From: Fibrobacter sp. UWT2
GTDB lineage: Bacteria; Fibrobacterota; Fibrobacteria; Fibrobacterales; Fibrobacteraceae
Direction: 5' to 3'
Assembly (NCBI RefSeq): GCF_900142545.1
Contig: NZ_FRBF01000024.1
Coordinates: 1-36,876, forward strand
Length of the DNA stretch: 36,876 nt
In this document: one piece after another, positions 1 through 8,308 of the stretch
Numbering within the stretch: position 1 is the stretch's first letter
Layout of the letters: each line of letters opens with the position of its first letter
Program-made: the position numbers and the translations under genes
The notes under the pieces: generated by a model
Databases searched by the model: none
The model's input: the letters and a program-made list of their open reading frames with translations, nothing else
What the model was told of the DNA's origin: nothing

Positions 1-52
1 TGTGCAGGTCTAGGACCCTCTGCCATTCCTCTTCTGTGTGTATTTTTGTCAT
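1..52 (-). CDS. Start of an IS3-like transposase OrfA (partial, runs off the window)
   Basis: A minus-strand ATG at 52-50 opens a frame that stays open to the window edge. The 17 visible residues begin MTKIHTEEEW and end QRVLDLH. A short acidic/Trp-containing N-terminus directly behind a transposon end fits the helix-turn-helix OrfA of IS3-family elements. The assignment rests mainly on the adjacent terminal repeat, since too little protein is visible for a family match. The frame would continue to the left of the window. Confidence 0.45.
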   Translation of the reverse strand, partial: MTKIHTEEEWQRVLDLH

Positions 53-89
53 GCAAACCTCTAAAGTTGTGTCCAACTTTTGGGGTTTA
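1..89 (-). mobile_element. End of an IS3-family-like insertion sequence
   Basis: Read on the minus strand, 89-64 gives TAAACCCCAAAAGTTGGACA followed by CAACTTT. This closely matches the terminal inverted repeats typical of many IS3-family elements (ACCCCAAAAGTTGGACA core). A short start codon-led frame begins 12 nt inside it. Only one end lies in the window, so the second repeat, target duplication and full transposase cannot be checked. The outer end coincides with the stop codon of the neighbouring gene. Confidence 0.55.
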
Positions 90-419
90 CGTCACCTTTA
101 GCTTCTCGTAGGCTTCTATTCCCGCAGCATCGCTTACCTTGTAAAAAACGTTCACCGGAGAATCACAAGTCAGCGCGTACTGACGCCCTACCGCTTCTTG
201 CGGATAAATTTCAAGACCGCTTGCAGACTCTTCTACAGAAGAAATGTAGACAGGGACCATCTTTCCACCCATGGCGAACGGGTTCAAGATGTAGTTGCCA
301 TTCGGTATGTCGACACCATTCGTATCTTTTGCGATCGCATTGGCATAGACCACATCCAGTTCTCCAGCAAAGCTATACCCAGCAAGGGCAACTGCCAGTG
401 TACAAAGTATTTTGTTCAT
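87..419 (-). CDS. Small secreted protein of unknown function, possibly cut by the IS
   Basis: A 110-residue protein with a clear signal peptide: MNKILC, a hydrophobic stretch, then a SFAG cleavage region near residue 18. A purine-rich ribosome binding site (GAGGTAAGGA) directly precedes the ATG at 419. The mature part is about 90 residues, with one cysteine in the mature chain and no motif I recognise. Its stop TAA (89-87) is the first triplet of the IS terminal repeat, so the original C-terminus may have been longer and replaced by insertion of the element. It is preceded on this strand by two terminators after gdhA, so it probably has its own promoter in 420-480. Function unknown. Confidence 0.7.
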   Translation of the reverse strand: MNKILCTLAVALAGYSFAGELDVVYANAIAKDTNGVDIPNGNYILNPFAMGGKMVPVYISSVEESASGLEIYPQEAVGRQYALTCDSPVNVFYKVSDAAGIEAYEKLKVT

Positions 420-481
420 TCCTTACCTCTCAAAAAAAGCACAACACATGTTGCACATACATAATCTATAATTTTTTTAAC

Positions 482-518
482 AAAAAAAGCCCCCGGCTTT
501 TGACCGGGAGACTTTTTT
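482..518 (-). terminator. Second tandem terminator behind gdhA
   Basis: On the minus strand CTCCCGG (510-504) pairs with CCGGGGG (496-490 region), with a 7-nt loop, and is followed by TTTTTTT. A run of A precedes it, so it can also work on the plus strand. It separates gdhA from the small secreted gene. Confidence 0.75.
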
Positions 519-550
519 AAGTGAATTCTTTTTAAGAATTTTTCCGTGAG

Positions 551-578
551 CAAAAAGCGACCGGTATTAACCGGTCGC
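551..578 (-). terminator. gdhA terminator
   Basis: A perfect 9-bp stem GCGACCGGT / ACCGGTCGC (557-565 with 570-578) closes an ATTA loop. On the minus strand it is followed by TTTTTG. It lies 60 bp downstream of the gdhA stop. Confidence 0.8.
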
Positions 579-589
579 GATTGCGAGAG

Positions 590-630
590 AATCGGCTCCA
601 GAGTAAGGATTCTGGAGAATTTAGCCGATT
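590..630. other. Nested inverted repeat just after gdhA
   Basis: AATCGGCT (590-597) pairs with AGCCGATT (623-630), and inside it CCAGA (598-602) pairs with TCTGG (611-615). There is no T-run, so it is not a terminator by itself. It may stabilise the 3' end of the gdhA mRNA. Confidence 0.5.
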
Positions 631-637
631 CGGTCTG

Positions 638-2249
<1,612 letters not shown>

Positions 2250-2277
2250 AAAAACAAAACCCCGCCGAACGGCGGGG
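2250..2277 (-). terminator. Terminator of the GH9 cellulase gene
   Basis: A perfect 8-bp stem CCCCGCCG / CGGCGGGG (2260-2267 with 2270-2277) has a 2-base loop. It is followed on the minus strand by TTTTGTTTTT. It lies 30 bp past the cellulase stop. Confidence 0.85.
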
Positions 2278-2307
2278 CCTCATTAAATGGGGCTATTTAC
2301 GGAAATA

Positions 2308-4122
2308 TTAGTAAGACTTCACCGTAAACATTTCACTGACTCGGGCAGACATCACGCGGACGCGGAACACACCCTTGCTCTGGATCTTGAACTGAAGGTC
2401 GCTACCTTCGCTCTTGAGTTCCTGAACAAGCTTACCCGTGAGGTCGAACACCTGCACCTTGAAGGGCTTGCGTGCAACCTGGGAAACACTCACCAAGGAA
2501 CCGTTAGAAGTCAGGTTGAAACTCTTGGCCAAGGCAAGACGTGGAACGATAGCTTCGATGGTATCCTTCTTCGTCGTATCCTTGACAACCGTATCCTTCT
2601 TCGTCGTGTCCTTCTTGACAATAGACTTGATGCCGAGATCTTCGTCGGTCTTCGGAGCCTTCTTGCTCAAGATATAGCCGAGAGCGCCAACGAGCGGAGC
2701 GTTCAAGTCAACGCAAACTTCGTTCGTCTGCCAGTTGGACGTATTGCCGTCATGGTTTCCGCTAGTAAAGTCGCCAGCAATCATACCGCCCAAGAGCTTG
2801 TTCTTTTCGGGAGGATTCGGAGCACCGCCGACTTCGACGCCAGCGTTTTCGTTAGCATAGTAGCCACGATGGTGCGGTCTAGACGGAGCATTTGCGCCGT
2901 TCTTGGAGAAACCGACCACGTAAGACTTCTTGCTGCCGTTATCGCCAAGCAAGTAGCTCACGTTCTTTTCGATCATTTCCATGTGTTCGTTCGTGTTATT
3001 GAACTTGTCAGACAAGGCGTACAAGAAAGCACCACCCGACGGAACACGTACCGGGAACTTACCCGAACCCATGCCATTGGGATTCTGGAAAATCTTGTCC
3101 TTGGCCTTTTCTTCGTAGATCAAGTCCAACACGCCGATGGCTTCCTTACGCATGCCATGCGGAGTTTCTTCGAACACGGCTTCGGCCATCACGGCAGACA
3201 GCGGCACCACGTTACTGTACATAAAGTGCGTGCCTTCGCCCAGGCTGAACTTCAAGTTATCATAACGGTCAATAGCGGCTGTCTTGTAAGAATTTTCACC
3301 GGTAGTGCGGTAAAGTTCAAGTTCAGCAAGGAACGGGCCGTCTTCCCAACGACCATCCCACCAACTGGATTCATAGAAGCCCTGAGAGTTCGTAACGCCC
3401 TTGTGAGACTTGGCGTAAGAATAGGCAGTCTTTGCAGCCTTCAGGTACTTAGCCTGATTTGCCGTATCAGGGTCAACACGAGCCATCACGGCAAGCATAG
3501 CGGCGGCAAGGCCCGAAGTAAAGCCATCGTTTGCGTTACCCGTAATTGAACGCGGTTCACCACCTTCGCCCGAGCCGAGCTTGCTCATGGCACCGGCAGT
3601 CACCCATTTCTGGTGGTCTGCATTACCATCGCCCTTGACCGTCACAAAGTTGTTTCCATCGATGGCAGCCTTTACCCAGAAATCTGCTTCGTAGCGGAGT
3701 TCTTCGAGCAGGTCACGTACCTTGTTGGGCTTACCGCTCTTCATGGTATAGTTGTTGGCTTCCTTGTAGTCGGTGTAGTCACCGGTATAAAGGTCGTAGA
3801 AACCTTCGGTAAATTCGGCATAAGCCAAGGCGAGCACATAAGAGGCGTAACCCTGGGACTGACCATACATCACGTGGTCACCGCAGTCAAACCAACCGCC
3901 GCTCACGTCTTTACCGTTATAACTATCCTTGGTAAAGCTAGTCGGGTTGCTCGTGCCATCCAAAATCCAGTTGGGGCCCTGGCCAGAACGCTGCGCACCG
4001 AAGAATCGGGTTGTCATCCACGCAGCTTCCACATAGTCGTCGGTGCTAAGTGCTGCAACAGCACTCGTCGCAGCCAAACCAAAAACGGCAAGGCCCGACA
4101 AAAGGTATTTTCTACAATTCAT
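2308..4122 (-). CDS. Secreted GH9 endoglucanase
   Basis: A 604-residue glycoside hydrolase family 9 protein that hydrolyses internal beta-1,4 bonds of cellulose by inversion. The start at 4122 was chosen over 4146 because a GGAG site sits 6 nt before it and the protein then begins with a clean signal peptide (residues 1-23). The catalytic aspartate motif is DCGD at 79-82 (usually DAGD). The PHHR motif is present, and NEVCVDLNAPL places the acid/base glutamate at residue 468. A Lys/Asp/Thr repeat linker (KKDTTKKDT, about 503-522) leads to a C-terminal beta domain ending FRVRVMSARVSEMFTVKSY. That domain resembles the sorting or basic terminal domains of Fibrobacter and Bacteroidetes surface enzymes. 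No separate carbohydrate-binding module is visible. It is monocistronic with its own terminator. Confidence 0.93.
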   Translation of the reverse strand: MNCRKYLLSGLAVFGLAATSAVAALSTDDYVEAAWMTTRFFGAQRSGQGPNWILDGTSNPTSFTKDSYNGKDVSGGWFDCGDHVMYGQSQGYASYVLALAYAEFTEGFYDLYTGDYTDYKEANNYTMKSGKPNKVRDLLEELRYEADFWVKAAIDGNNFVTVKGDGNADHQKWVTAGAMSKLGSGEGGEPRSITGNANDGFTSGLAAAMLAVMARVDPDTANQAKYLKAAKTAYSYAKSHKGVTNSQGFYESSWWDGRWEDGPFLAELELYRTTGENSYKTAAIDRYDNLKFSLGEGTHFMYSNVVPLSAVMAEAVFEETPHGMRKEAIGVLDLIYEEKAKDKIFQNPNGMGSGKFPVRVPSGGAFLYALSDKFNNTNEHMEMIEKNVSYLLGDNGSKKSYVVGFSKNGANAPSRPHHRGYYANENAGVEVGGAPNPPEKNKLLGGMIAGDFTSGNHDGNTSNWQTNEVCVDLNAPLVGALGYILSKKAPKTDEDLGIKSIVKKDTTKKDTVVKDTTKKDTIEAIVPRLALAKSFNLTSNGSLVSVSQVARKPFKVQVFDLTGKLVQELKSEGSDLQFKIQSKGVFRVRVMSARVSEMFTVKSY

Positions 4123-4202
4123 GACTTTCTCCAAAAATGACCACACCGCAAACCCAATGCCAATATAGCTTATTTTGGAGATTTTTCACACGAAAAGAAA
4201 GT

Positions 4203-4988
4203 TTACAAGATAGTATCTATCAACGTTTTATGTAAAATTCCGTTACTAAAAATAACCTGTTCGGCATCTACGAACTGCATGGGAGTTCCGTCAATATGGG
4301 TCGACTTGCCGCCAGCTTCTTCGACAATCAAGGCTATGGCTGCAATATCCCAGGGGTAGCTCATGGTCATCACGAAGCAGTCCAGGCGCCCACAGGCGGT
4401 AAAACAGCCCTCGATAACGGCCGAGCCAAAGCATTTGACGCGTTCGAAGGTTTCGGCTTCTCGGGCAAAATTCTTGGAATTCTGGGCGTTGATTTTGGCC
4501 ACCTCGCCCACGTTAAAGTCACCGTTGCTCACAATCGCATGCACAGGATCCGATTCATCACTCACATGGATTGGCTTGCCGTTCATGAACGCTCCCCCGC
4601 CCTTTACGGCCGTAAAGAGTTCACCCAGCTTAGGCAAGTTCACCACCGCGACAAGCGGCTTGCCTTCAAAGTGGAGCGCAATCGAAATCCCCCAGAACGG
4701 GATTCCACGGCTAAAATTCACCGTACCATCGACCGGGTCGATAATCCAGCGGTAACGCGGATCCGTGCCCTCGATAATTCCCGCTTCTTCAGTGCGGATC
4801 GAATGTTCGGGAAACGCCTTGCGCAGGCCTTCTACAATCAGTTTCTCGCTTGCAATGTCGGCACGCGTCACCACGTCCTTCTTGGACTTGTACTTAATAT
4901 CGCCCAGATCCTGCTGGATTTCTAGACAAAGAGCCCCCGCCTGTTTAGCGAGAGCTTCTGCGACTTTCAAAAAATCATCATTATTCAT
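4203..4988 (-). CDS. suhB: Inositol-monophosphatase-family phosphatase
   Basis: A 261-residue Mg-dependent phosphatase of the IMPase fold. The metal-site motifs are all present: TEEAG, DPVDGTVNF (D-P-V-D-G-T) and, near the C-terminus, YPWDIAAIALIVEEAGG. The length is normal for SuhB/IMPase. The ATG at 4988 overlaps the stop of the upstream lipoprotein gene (TAATG), which indicates translational coupling; an in-frame start 24 nt earlier is less likely. Substrate cannot be settled from sequence: myo-inositol phosphate, histidinol phosphate, PAP and fructose bisphosphate enzymes share these motifs. No terminator is obvious before the cellulase start region at 4122. Confidence 0.85.
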   Translation of the reverse strand: MNNDDFLKVAEALAKQAGALCLEIQQDLGDIKYKSKKDVVTRADIASEKLIVEGLRKAFPEHSIRTEEAGIIEGTDPRYRWIIDPVDGTVNFSRGIPFWGISIALHFEGKPLVAVVNLPKLGELFTAVKGGGAFMNGKPIHVSDESDPVHAIVSNGDFNVGEVAKINAQNSKNFAREAETFERVKCFGSAVIEGCFTACGRLDCFVMTMSYPWDIAAIALIVEEAGGKSTHIDGTPMQFVDAEQVIFSNGILHKTLIDTIL

Positions 4989-7309
4989 TATTCGTTCTTG
5001 TATGCACAGCAACGGAAACCGATGCTGGGAGACTTATAGAAATTCGCCACCCCGCGGTAAGAAACATGTTCTCCCGTAAGGAATACGACTTCAACGTGGT
5101 CAGGCACATACTTCATGCCGTTGCCAATCTTTTCGAGCCATTCGTCGCCACCCTTCTTGTATTCGGAATAGGGGGCGTAGTCCGTGCCCACAGAATTACC
5201 GTTGGAATCCTGCACATCAAAGAACTGCAGGCTGTCCGTGAAATCTTTCTGCGTAAGCACCTTATACAAAGTCCTCGAGGTGTCCGCTGCAAAAACCGTA
5301 TCCACCTTGGTACCTTCGCGGTAAAGGTAAACAGAATCCGTCGTGTAGGCAAGACGCGTAAAGACAGGGAAACTGCGTCTAACGCACTGCGCCTGCATTT
5401 CGCGCTCTATGCCGCCCAGAATCTTGTACGAGCCACCCTTGAGCACGGCCAGCGTATCTTCGGAGCGGCCATTCACCCATTCCTGCAACTGGCCCGGCAA
5501 ATCACGCACGCCCATGGAATTCATGCAGCGAGAAGTTCTCTTCGACACATCCATCGCAGTGATAGAATCGTTGGTAGACACGTTGCAATCCGTAATCAAG
5601 AATTGCAGCACATCCAGCGTATCTTCCTGGACAACGCCGTAAGCAAGCTTTCCACCCGAAAGGCAAACCAGTTCCCAGTCGCGTTCATTGCAAAGGCTTA
5701 CGTTGAAACCATCTGCTGAGATCGCTTCGCAGGTCGCCAAGGCTTCGGAATGAAGCACGTTAGTCATAAAGGCGCCGGAATCGTTCTGATGCTCCAAGCG
5801 TTCCATGCAGAACAACGCCGTCGTATCGGAAGCCTTCACCGGAACAAAACCTTCGGGACATTCAATTTCGTTCGCAAGCGCCCCTGGCGACACCACAATA
5901 GTATCTACCAGAGCCACCGAATAGTAACCCGACATATCGATGGAGCGGATTCGGATAATCAACGTATCTCCCGGAGAAACCCAGCGAATGGTGTCCGTCA
6001 CGAAGTTTCCCGTCGAAGAAACCTTCATCGTATCATCAGAAAGCTTGTACAGCTTGCTGTAGCGGTTCGAGCCGCCCGCATAGGCAATGGAATCCCACGT
6101 TCCGCTGCAAGGGTTCAAGCGTTCAATCCTGTAGGTCTGCACCGTATCGTAGCATACCTGGAAAAGGCAAGTATCCGGAATAGTCAATACGGAATCCACA
6201 CCGATCCCATGATCCCTCTTGTACGGATCGACACTTCTGTTCCAGAAAATAGCCAAACGGTTATTGCTATCCAACCGTGCCGTTTCAGGGAACAAGGAAT
6301 CCTTAATCGTAAACAGCTTTGTTGGCATCAAGGGCGCGACAGAATCCGTCGTCATGAAGTTCTTCCAGAACTTGTCGGATTCGTTCTTCGAGACATCCCA
6401 CGAAGAAATCGTAACGGAATACCTGGATTCAGCCTTCAGGCCTTCGACAATGAGACGGAACACGTTGGAATCCAAGCTTTCCTGATTATAGCCCTTGCCG
6501 TCCGTGACCATAATGCGCAGGTAGTTCTTCACCCTGTCGCCATGGGACACCGTATCGACCCACATAGAATCGTTGTTGGCCGTGATTCGATAATGGATCT
6601 TGAAGGTTTCGCCCGTGGAATCAATTCCGTCCGGCGTTTCAAGCTTTACCTTGAGATTCCGGATATCTTCGTCCTTGTCCTCGGTATAGAATTCAATGTT
6701 GTAGCCGTAAATGGGCCCCGAAAGTTCATTGGGTTCGTAGTAATTCGTCTGGTCGGTAGACCTGGACCATTCCATCAAGTAACCCGTCGTCCACATGGAA
6801 TCGGTAATGGTCACTACGGACGGATCGATCTTGTCTCCAAAATGCAAATAGACTCGCTGCACCGTACCGGGTCTTCCGCTGGAATAGTCACAGTAGATCG
6901 CCACCAAAAGGCTATCGCGGCCAGCCTTCACGAAATCCTGAATATAAGAGGTCACGTCAATGGTATCGAACAGGGATTCCGTTCCAGAAGGGAACTTGAA
7001 ACTGTCGGTAGCCTTCGCAATCTTGTCGTCGTTGACAGTCTTTGCCGTGTCGCCCACCACCGTGGAATCCACCCACAGGTAAATCGTTTCGAGGTTTTCC
7101 GTATCGATCGGATAACGGAAGCGCACCTTAAAGCAATAGGATCCGCTGTCGGCGTCTTTTGCACATTCCTGCAACACCGAGACATCCGATATTTCACGGT
7201 CAAACAAAAATTCTATGGAACTGTCGTCATCGGAGCAGCCCGCAAAAAAGGCGGACAAAGCAACAAACAAAGCAAAAAGCGCCACACGCAGTGTATAAAG
7301 TCTAGACAT
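4988..7309 (-). CDS. Large lipoprotein with FN3-like repeats and a C-terminal FGE-like domain
   Basis: A 773-residue predicted outer-surface lipoprotein. The start at 7309 gives a signal sequence (MSRLYTLRVALFALF) with lipobox AFFAGC followed by acidic CSDDD; the longer frame to 7432 lacks this logic. The middle is made of beta-rich segments with repeated motifs such as SRYSVTISSWD, resembling fibronectin type III modules. From about residue 495 a formylglycine-generating-enzyme/SUMF1-like fold is recognisable: ECPEGFVPV at its start, NERDWELVC, LKGGSYKI and the ending IGFRCC. It is cysteine-rich. The usual WEW core reads LQEWVNG. It probably acts as a binding or structural domain, not an enzyme. 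It overlaps the phosphatase gene by one base. No strong ribosome binding site is visible. Confidence 0.75.
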   Translation of the reverse strand: MSRLYTLRVALFALFVALSAFFAGCSDDDSSIEFLFDREISDVSVLQECAKDADSGSYCFKVRFRYPIDTENLETIYLWVDSTVVGDTAKTVNDDKIAKATDSFKFPSGTESLFDTIDVTSYIQDFVKAGRDSLLVAIYCDYSSGRPGTVQRVYLHFGDKIDPSVVTITDSMWTTGYLMEWSRSTDQTNYYEPNELSGPIYGYNIEFYTEDKDEDIRNLKVKLETPDGIDSTGETFKIHYRITANNDSMWVDTVSHGDRVKNYLRIMVTDGKGYNQESLDSNVFRLIVEGLKAESRYSVTISSWDVSKNESDKFWKNFMTTDSVAPLMPTKLFTIKDSLFPETARLDSNNRLAIFWNRSVDPYKRDHGIGVDSVLTIPDTCLFQVCYDTVQTYRIERLNPCSGTWDSIAYAGGSNRYSKLYKLSDDTMKVSSTGNFVTDTIRWVSPGDTLIIRIRSIDMSGYYSVALVDTIVVSPGALANEIECPEGFVPVKASDTTALFCMERLEHQNDSGAFMTNVLHSEALATCEAISADGFNVSLCNERDWELVCLSGGKLAYGVVQEDTLDVLQFLITDCNVSTNDSITAMDVSKRTSRCMNSMGVRDLPGQLQEWVNGRSEDTLAVLKGGSYKILGGIEREMQAQCVRRSFPVFTRLAYTTDSVYLYREGTKVDTVFAADTSRTLYKVLTQKDFTDSLQFFDVQDSNGNSVGTDYAPYSEYKKGGDEWLEKIGNGMKYVPDHVEVVFLTGEHVSYRGVANFYKSPSIGFRCCAYKNE

Positions 7310-7333
7310 CGGCCATAAAATAGCAAAAAATAA

Positions 7334-7376
7334 TAGTAGGAAGTAGACTGTAGGCAGTAGGAAGTGGTTAGTTAAT
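7334..7376. repeat. Degenerate GTAGGAAGTAGAC tract
   Basis: A run built on a roughly 7-base unit (GTAGGAA, GTAGACT, GTAGGCA, GTAGGAA, GTGGTTA). The 15 bases TAGTAGGAAGTAGAC at 7334-7348 recur exactly at 19568-19582. It sits in the leader region of the lipoprotein gene, between it and the rpmA terminator. Confidence 0.65.
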
Positions 7377-7384
7377 AGCAAATA

Positions 7385-7417
7385 CAAAAAAACCGACGGT
7401 ACTTGTGGTACCGCCGG
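7385..7417 (-). terminator. rplU-rpmA terminator
   Basis: CCGACGGTAC (7393-7402) pairs with GTACCGCCGG (7408-7417), one G-U pair on the minus strand, with a 5-nt loop. It is followed on the minus strand by eight T. Confidence 0.85.
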
Positions 7418-7438
7418 CTCTAAACGATTCAAAACCGA

Positions 7439-7699
7439 TTAGTTTTCTTCCGGGTAGACAGAAACTTTCTGACGCTTTGCATCGAGGCGTTCGAACTTCA
7501 CCTTGCCATCGACGAGAGAGAACAGAGTAAAGTCTCTGCCCATACCAACGTTGGTGCCCTTGTGGAAGTGAGAACCGCGCTGACGAACGATGATGTTGCC
7601 AGCCTTGACGACTTCGCCCGCATACTTCTTCACACCAAGATATTTGGCGTTACTGTCGCGGCCGTTACGTACTGAACCTTGACCTTTCTTATGAGCCAT
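7439..7699 (-). CDS. rpmA: 50S ribosomal protein L27
   Basis: An 86-residue L27 with the family start [17 protein letters not shown] and the conserved block [21 protein letters not shown]. The N-terminal arm reaches toward the peptidyl-transferase centre. There is no N-terminal Firmicutes-type propeptide. It lies 3 bp after rplU in the usual L21-L27 pair and ends at a strong terminator. The obgE gene that often follows is not here. Confidence 0.98.
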   Translation of the reverse strand: MAHKKGQGSVRNGRDSNAKYLGVKKYAGEVVKAGNIIVRQRGSHFHKGTNVGMGRDFTLFSLVDGKVKFERLDAKRQKVSVYPEEN

Positions 7700-7702
7700 G
7701 GA

Positions 7703-8188
7703 TTATACCTCCTTAGCCTTACGCAGAGAGTTCTTCTTAACCTTGGCGGGCTTCGGGAGACCCTGGGCAATCTTTTCCTTGCGAGTCAGAGGCACATTCT
7801 GCACCTTCTGCTTGGCGAGGGCAGCCACGCGAGCGCGGTTGCGATCGATAACCTTGGAGTCGACCTTTGCGGATTCTGCGCCGGAGCGAAGTTCCGTAAC
7901 CAGCACCTCGGTATAGCCCTGACGATGACCGTTACGACGTTCGTAACGGGTACGGCGCTTCTTCTTGTAAACGATGACGGTGTCATACTTGCCGTGGGCA
8001 AGAATTTCAACCTTCACGGAGGCGTCGTTCAGGACAGGGGTGCCGATTTGCACTTCTTTTCCTGCGAAAAGAAGAACGGACTTGAGCTCCAGTTCGGAAC
8101 CAACAGCGGCATCGAGCGTGGGGACCTTGTAAGCCTTGCCCAGCTCAACTTTATACTGGAAACCACCTGTTTCAACAATAGAATACAT
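7703..8188 (-). CDS. rplU: 50S ribosomal protein L21 with a long C-terminal extension
   Basis: The L21 core runs from MYSIVETGGFQYKV through the IVYKKKRRTRYERRNGHRQ block, ending near residue 102. It binds 23S rRNA. The start at 8188 was chosen over 8257 because MYSIVETGG is the family start and AGGA lies just upstream. L21 is usually about 100-105 residues; this one is 161. The extra ~58 residues are strongly basic and Lys/Ala/Val-rich (ending KVKKNSLRKAKEV) and could make additional rRNA contacts. First gene of the L21-L27 operon. Confidence 0.96.
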   Translation of the reverse strand: MYSIVETGGFQYKVELGKAYKVPTLDAAVGSELELKSVLLFAGKEVQIGTPVLNDASVKVEILAHGKYDTVIVYKKKRRTRYERRNGHRQGYTEVLVTELRSGAESAKVDSKVIDRNRARVAALAKQKVQNVPLTRKEKIAQGLPKPAKVKKNSLRKAKEV

Positions 8189-8224
8189 TTTTGTAATCCT
8201 TTTTTGGTTGCTATTGGGACCCCA

Positions 8225-8252
8225 AATGTAGCAAAATTTGGAAAAATGTAAA
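8225..8252 (-). promoter_or_regulatory. rplU promoter
   Basis: On the minus strand TTTACA (8252-8247) and TACATT (8230-8225) are separated by 16 bases. A start near 8218 would give a 30-nt leader. No extended L21 leader structure is evident. Confidence 0.5.
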
Positions 8253-8308
8253 GACAAAAGCCCATTTTTTTCTAAATTTCACCTCAAAATTTCATAAAGG
8301 AACCTCGA

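Noticed and set aside
4988-7432. Longer start of the FGE-like lipoprotein at 7432
   Set aside because: The extra 41 residues come from the GTAG repeat and the rpmA terminator, and would hide the lipoprotein signal that begins at 7309.
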